In this document: positions 14,160-15,591 of the stretch, in pieces | Position numbering within the stretch: the first letter of the stretch is position 1 | Layout: each line of letters begins with the position of its first letter | Assembly: GCA_041678685.1 (NCBI GenBank) | Contig: JBAYNV010000034.1 | Location: 1 to 15,591, forward strand | Origin: DUPQ01 sp041678685 | GTDB taxonomy: Bacteria > Bacillota > Clostridia > DUPQ01 | DNA length: 15,591 nt | Direction of reading: 5' to 3' | Program-made: the position numbers and the translations under genes | The notes under the pieces: generated by a model | What the model was told of the DNA's origin: nothing | The model's input: the letters and a program-made list of their open reading frames with translations, nothing else | Databases searched by the model: none

Positions 14160-15591
14160 CCAGTTCCTTCCCGTCATAATCCACAAACAGATCCGTATTA
14201 GGTTCAAGATCCTTAGCTATGATCATACGCGCTATAAGCGTTTCTATCCTGCTCTGTATGAATCTCTTAAGCGGCCTTGCTCCGTATGTCACGTCATATC
14301 CCTGTTCGACTATGTATTCCTTGGCCTTATCCGTAACGGTAAGTGAAAGCTGCTTATCATTAAGCCTCTTCCCCAGATCGACGATCATAAGATCCACTAT
14401 CCTGAATATCTCTGTTTTTGATAACGGTTTATAGAACACTATCTCATCGAGACGGTTGAGGAATTCAGGTCTGAACTGCTGTTTTAAGAGTGCTTCGACC
14501 TCAGCTTTTGCTTTTAAAGAAATCTGATTGTCTTCTGTCAGACCTTCAAGGATATATTGAGTACCCAGGTTCGATGTAAGGATTATGATCGTATTCTTAA
14601 AGTCCACCGTTCTTCCCTGTGAATCGGTGATGCGGCCGTCATCAAGCACCTGAAGCAATATATTGAATACATCCGGATGCGCCTTTTCTATTTCATCAAA
14701 AAGCACTACTGCATAAGGCCTGCGCCTTACGGCTTCGGTGAGCTGCCCGCCTTCTTCATAACCCACATATCCCGGAGGTGCTCCGATCAGTCTGCTTACG
14801 GAAAACTTTTCCATGTATTCGCTCATATCTATACGCACTATATTCTTTTCATCGTCAAATAAGGCCTGCGCAAGAGCTTTTGCCAGTTCGGTCTTCCCCA
14901 CGCCTGTCGGTCCAAGGAACAGGAATGAGCCTATTGGCCTGTTAGGATTCTGTATTCCTGCACGTGAACGTATGATGGCTTCAGATACTCTTTGTACTGC
15001 TTCATCCTGCCCTATCACGCGCTTATGCAAGAGATCCTCAAGACCCAGTAATTTTGCTCTCTCGCTTTCTATCAGTCTTTCGACCGGTATGCCTGTCCAG
15101 CGTGCCACGATCATGGCTATTTCCTCATCGGTGACCTTATCCCGAAGAAGCGTTCTTTTTCCTTCCGCTTTTTCCGCTATCTTTTCTTCTGCTTCAAGTT
15201 GTTTTAAAAGAGCGGGGAGTTTTCCATACTTGAGTTCTGCCGCTTTGTTCAGATCATAAACACGCTGTGCTTTTTCTATCTCGGAATTGACCTGCTCTAT
15301 TTCCTCACGCAGCTTCTGAACTTTATTGATGTCGGATTTCTCGTTCTCCCATTTTGCCTTCATCTCTTTAAAACTTTCACGCATTGTGGCTAGTTCCTTC
15401 TGTATGCCTGCCAGGTGCTCCAAAGACAGCTTGTCTTTTTCTTTTTTAAGAGCCGCTTCCTCTATCTCCGCCTGCATGATCTTTCTTGATATCTCATCGA
15501 GTTCTATTGGCATGGAATCCATTTCCGTCCTTATCATGGCACATGCCTCATCTACAAGATCTATCGCCTTATCCGGAAGAAAACGGTCGGA
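14149..15591 (-). CDS. clpB: ATP-dependent disaggregase ClpB, 5' end outside window
   Basis: The C-terminal 480 residues of the about 860-residue Hsp100 chaperone that extracts proteins from aggregates with DnaK. The frame is open to the right edge; the ATG at 15537 is only an internal methionine, since the upstream codons read FLPDKAIDLVDEACA, the end of the first ATPase domain. Then come the coiled-coil middle domain (rich in E, K, A and L), ARWTGIPVERL, and the second ATPase domain. This shows Walker A GPTGVGKT (about visible residues 227-234), the pore loop GYVGY, Walker B VVLFDEIEKAH, LTSNLG, the arginine-finger segment FRPEFLNRLDE, and the sensor-2 motif GARPLKRFIQ. The middle domain separates it from ClpC, ClpA and ClpX. 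Nothing is missing in the visible part. Its promoter is outside the window. Confidence 0.96.
   Translation of the reverse strand, partial: SDRFLPDKAIDLVDEACAMIRTEMDSMPIELDEISRKIMQAEIEEAALKKEKDKLSLEHLAGIQKELATMRESFKEMKAKWENEKSDINKVQKLREEIEQVNSEIEKAQRVYDLNKAAELKYGKLPALLKQLEAEEKIAEKAEGKRTLLRDKVTDEEIAMIVARWTGIPVERLIESERAKLLGLEDLLHKRVIGQDEAVQRVSEAIIRSRAGIQNPNRPIGSFLFLGPTGVGKTELAKALAQALFDDEKNIVRIDMSEYMEKFSVSRLIGAPPGYVGYEEGGQLTEAVRRRPYAVVLFDEIEKAHPDVFNILLQVLDDGRITDSQGRTVDFKNTIIILTSNLGTQYILEGLTEDNQISLKAKAEVEALLKQQFRPEFLNRLDEIVFYKPLSKTEIFRIVDLMIVDLGKRLNDKQLSLTVTDKAKEYIVEQGYDVTYGARPLKRFIQSRIETLIARMIIAKDLEPNTDLFVDYDGKELVIS

Noticed and set aside
15535..15537. ATG at 15537 as the start of clpB
   Set aside because: The frame continues upstream to the window edge with conserved ClpB residues (DKAIDLVDEA), so it is an internal methionine of a cut gene.

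Overview
The window looks like chromosome of a low-to-moderate GC Bacillota, most likely a clostridial anaerobe. I infer this from strong GGAGG ribosome binding sites, sigma-A type promoters, a type III glutamine synthetase, and a glutamine synthetase gene paired with an ANTAR antiterminator gene. Family or genus cannot be read from the sequence. No mobile element, CRISPR array, tRNA or rRNA was seen.

Layout. Bases 1-9244 (minus strand) form a compact nitrogen-assimilation operon, read from right to left: type III glutamine synthetase (glnN), a small two-helix membrane protein, an ammonium transporter fused to a PII signalling domain, glutamine-hydrolysing asparagine synthetase (asnB), and the glutamate synthase large subunit (gltB), which runs off the left edge. 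Gene joints are tight, with two ATGA stop/start overlaps. Bases 9245-9539 are a divergent control region. Bases 9540-12319 (plus strand) carry a short type I glutamine synthetase-like gene (glnA), an ANTAR regulator with a degenerate receiver domain, and a membrane-anchored alpha/beta hydrolase. Bases 12325-14159 (plus) carry a protein-isoaspartate methyltransferase-like gene, a double CDGSH iron-sulfur protein and a cysteine-rich DUF3795-type protein. Bases 14149-15591 (minus) hold the 3' part of clpB, whose end overlaps the end of the DUF3795 gene by 11 bp.

Main observation. The two divergent glutamine synthetase promoters each feed into a short 5' leader. Each leader can fold in two mutually exclusive ways: (a) a hairpin with a six-base loop AAAGGC (glnA) or AAAGGU (glnN), fitting the A1/G4 hexaloop rule known for ANTAR protein targets, or (b) a longer terminator hairpin that uses the same bases and is followed by a U-rich tract. 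The ANTAR gene lies directly downstream of glnA. The simplest model is that the ANTAR protein binds the hexaloop hairpin, blocks the terminator and turns on both arms of the locus. Its receiver domain lacks the usual phosphorylated aspartate, and the neighbouring glnA product is C-terminally short with lysine where the active-site flap glutamate is expected. The nitrogen signal may therefore come by direct protein contact (PII domain or the glnA product) instead of a phosphorelay. This last step is inference.

How the genes work together: Amt-PII takes up ammonium and carries its own 2-oxoglutarate/nucleotide sensor. GlnN and perhaps GlnA make glutamine, GltB uses glutamine to make glutamate, and AsnB moves glutamine nitrogen to asparagine. 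The plus-strand genes after the ANTAR gene look like protein repair and iron-sulfur functions, and their link with nitrogen is unclear.
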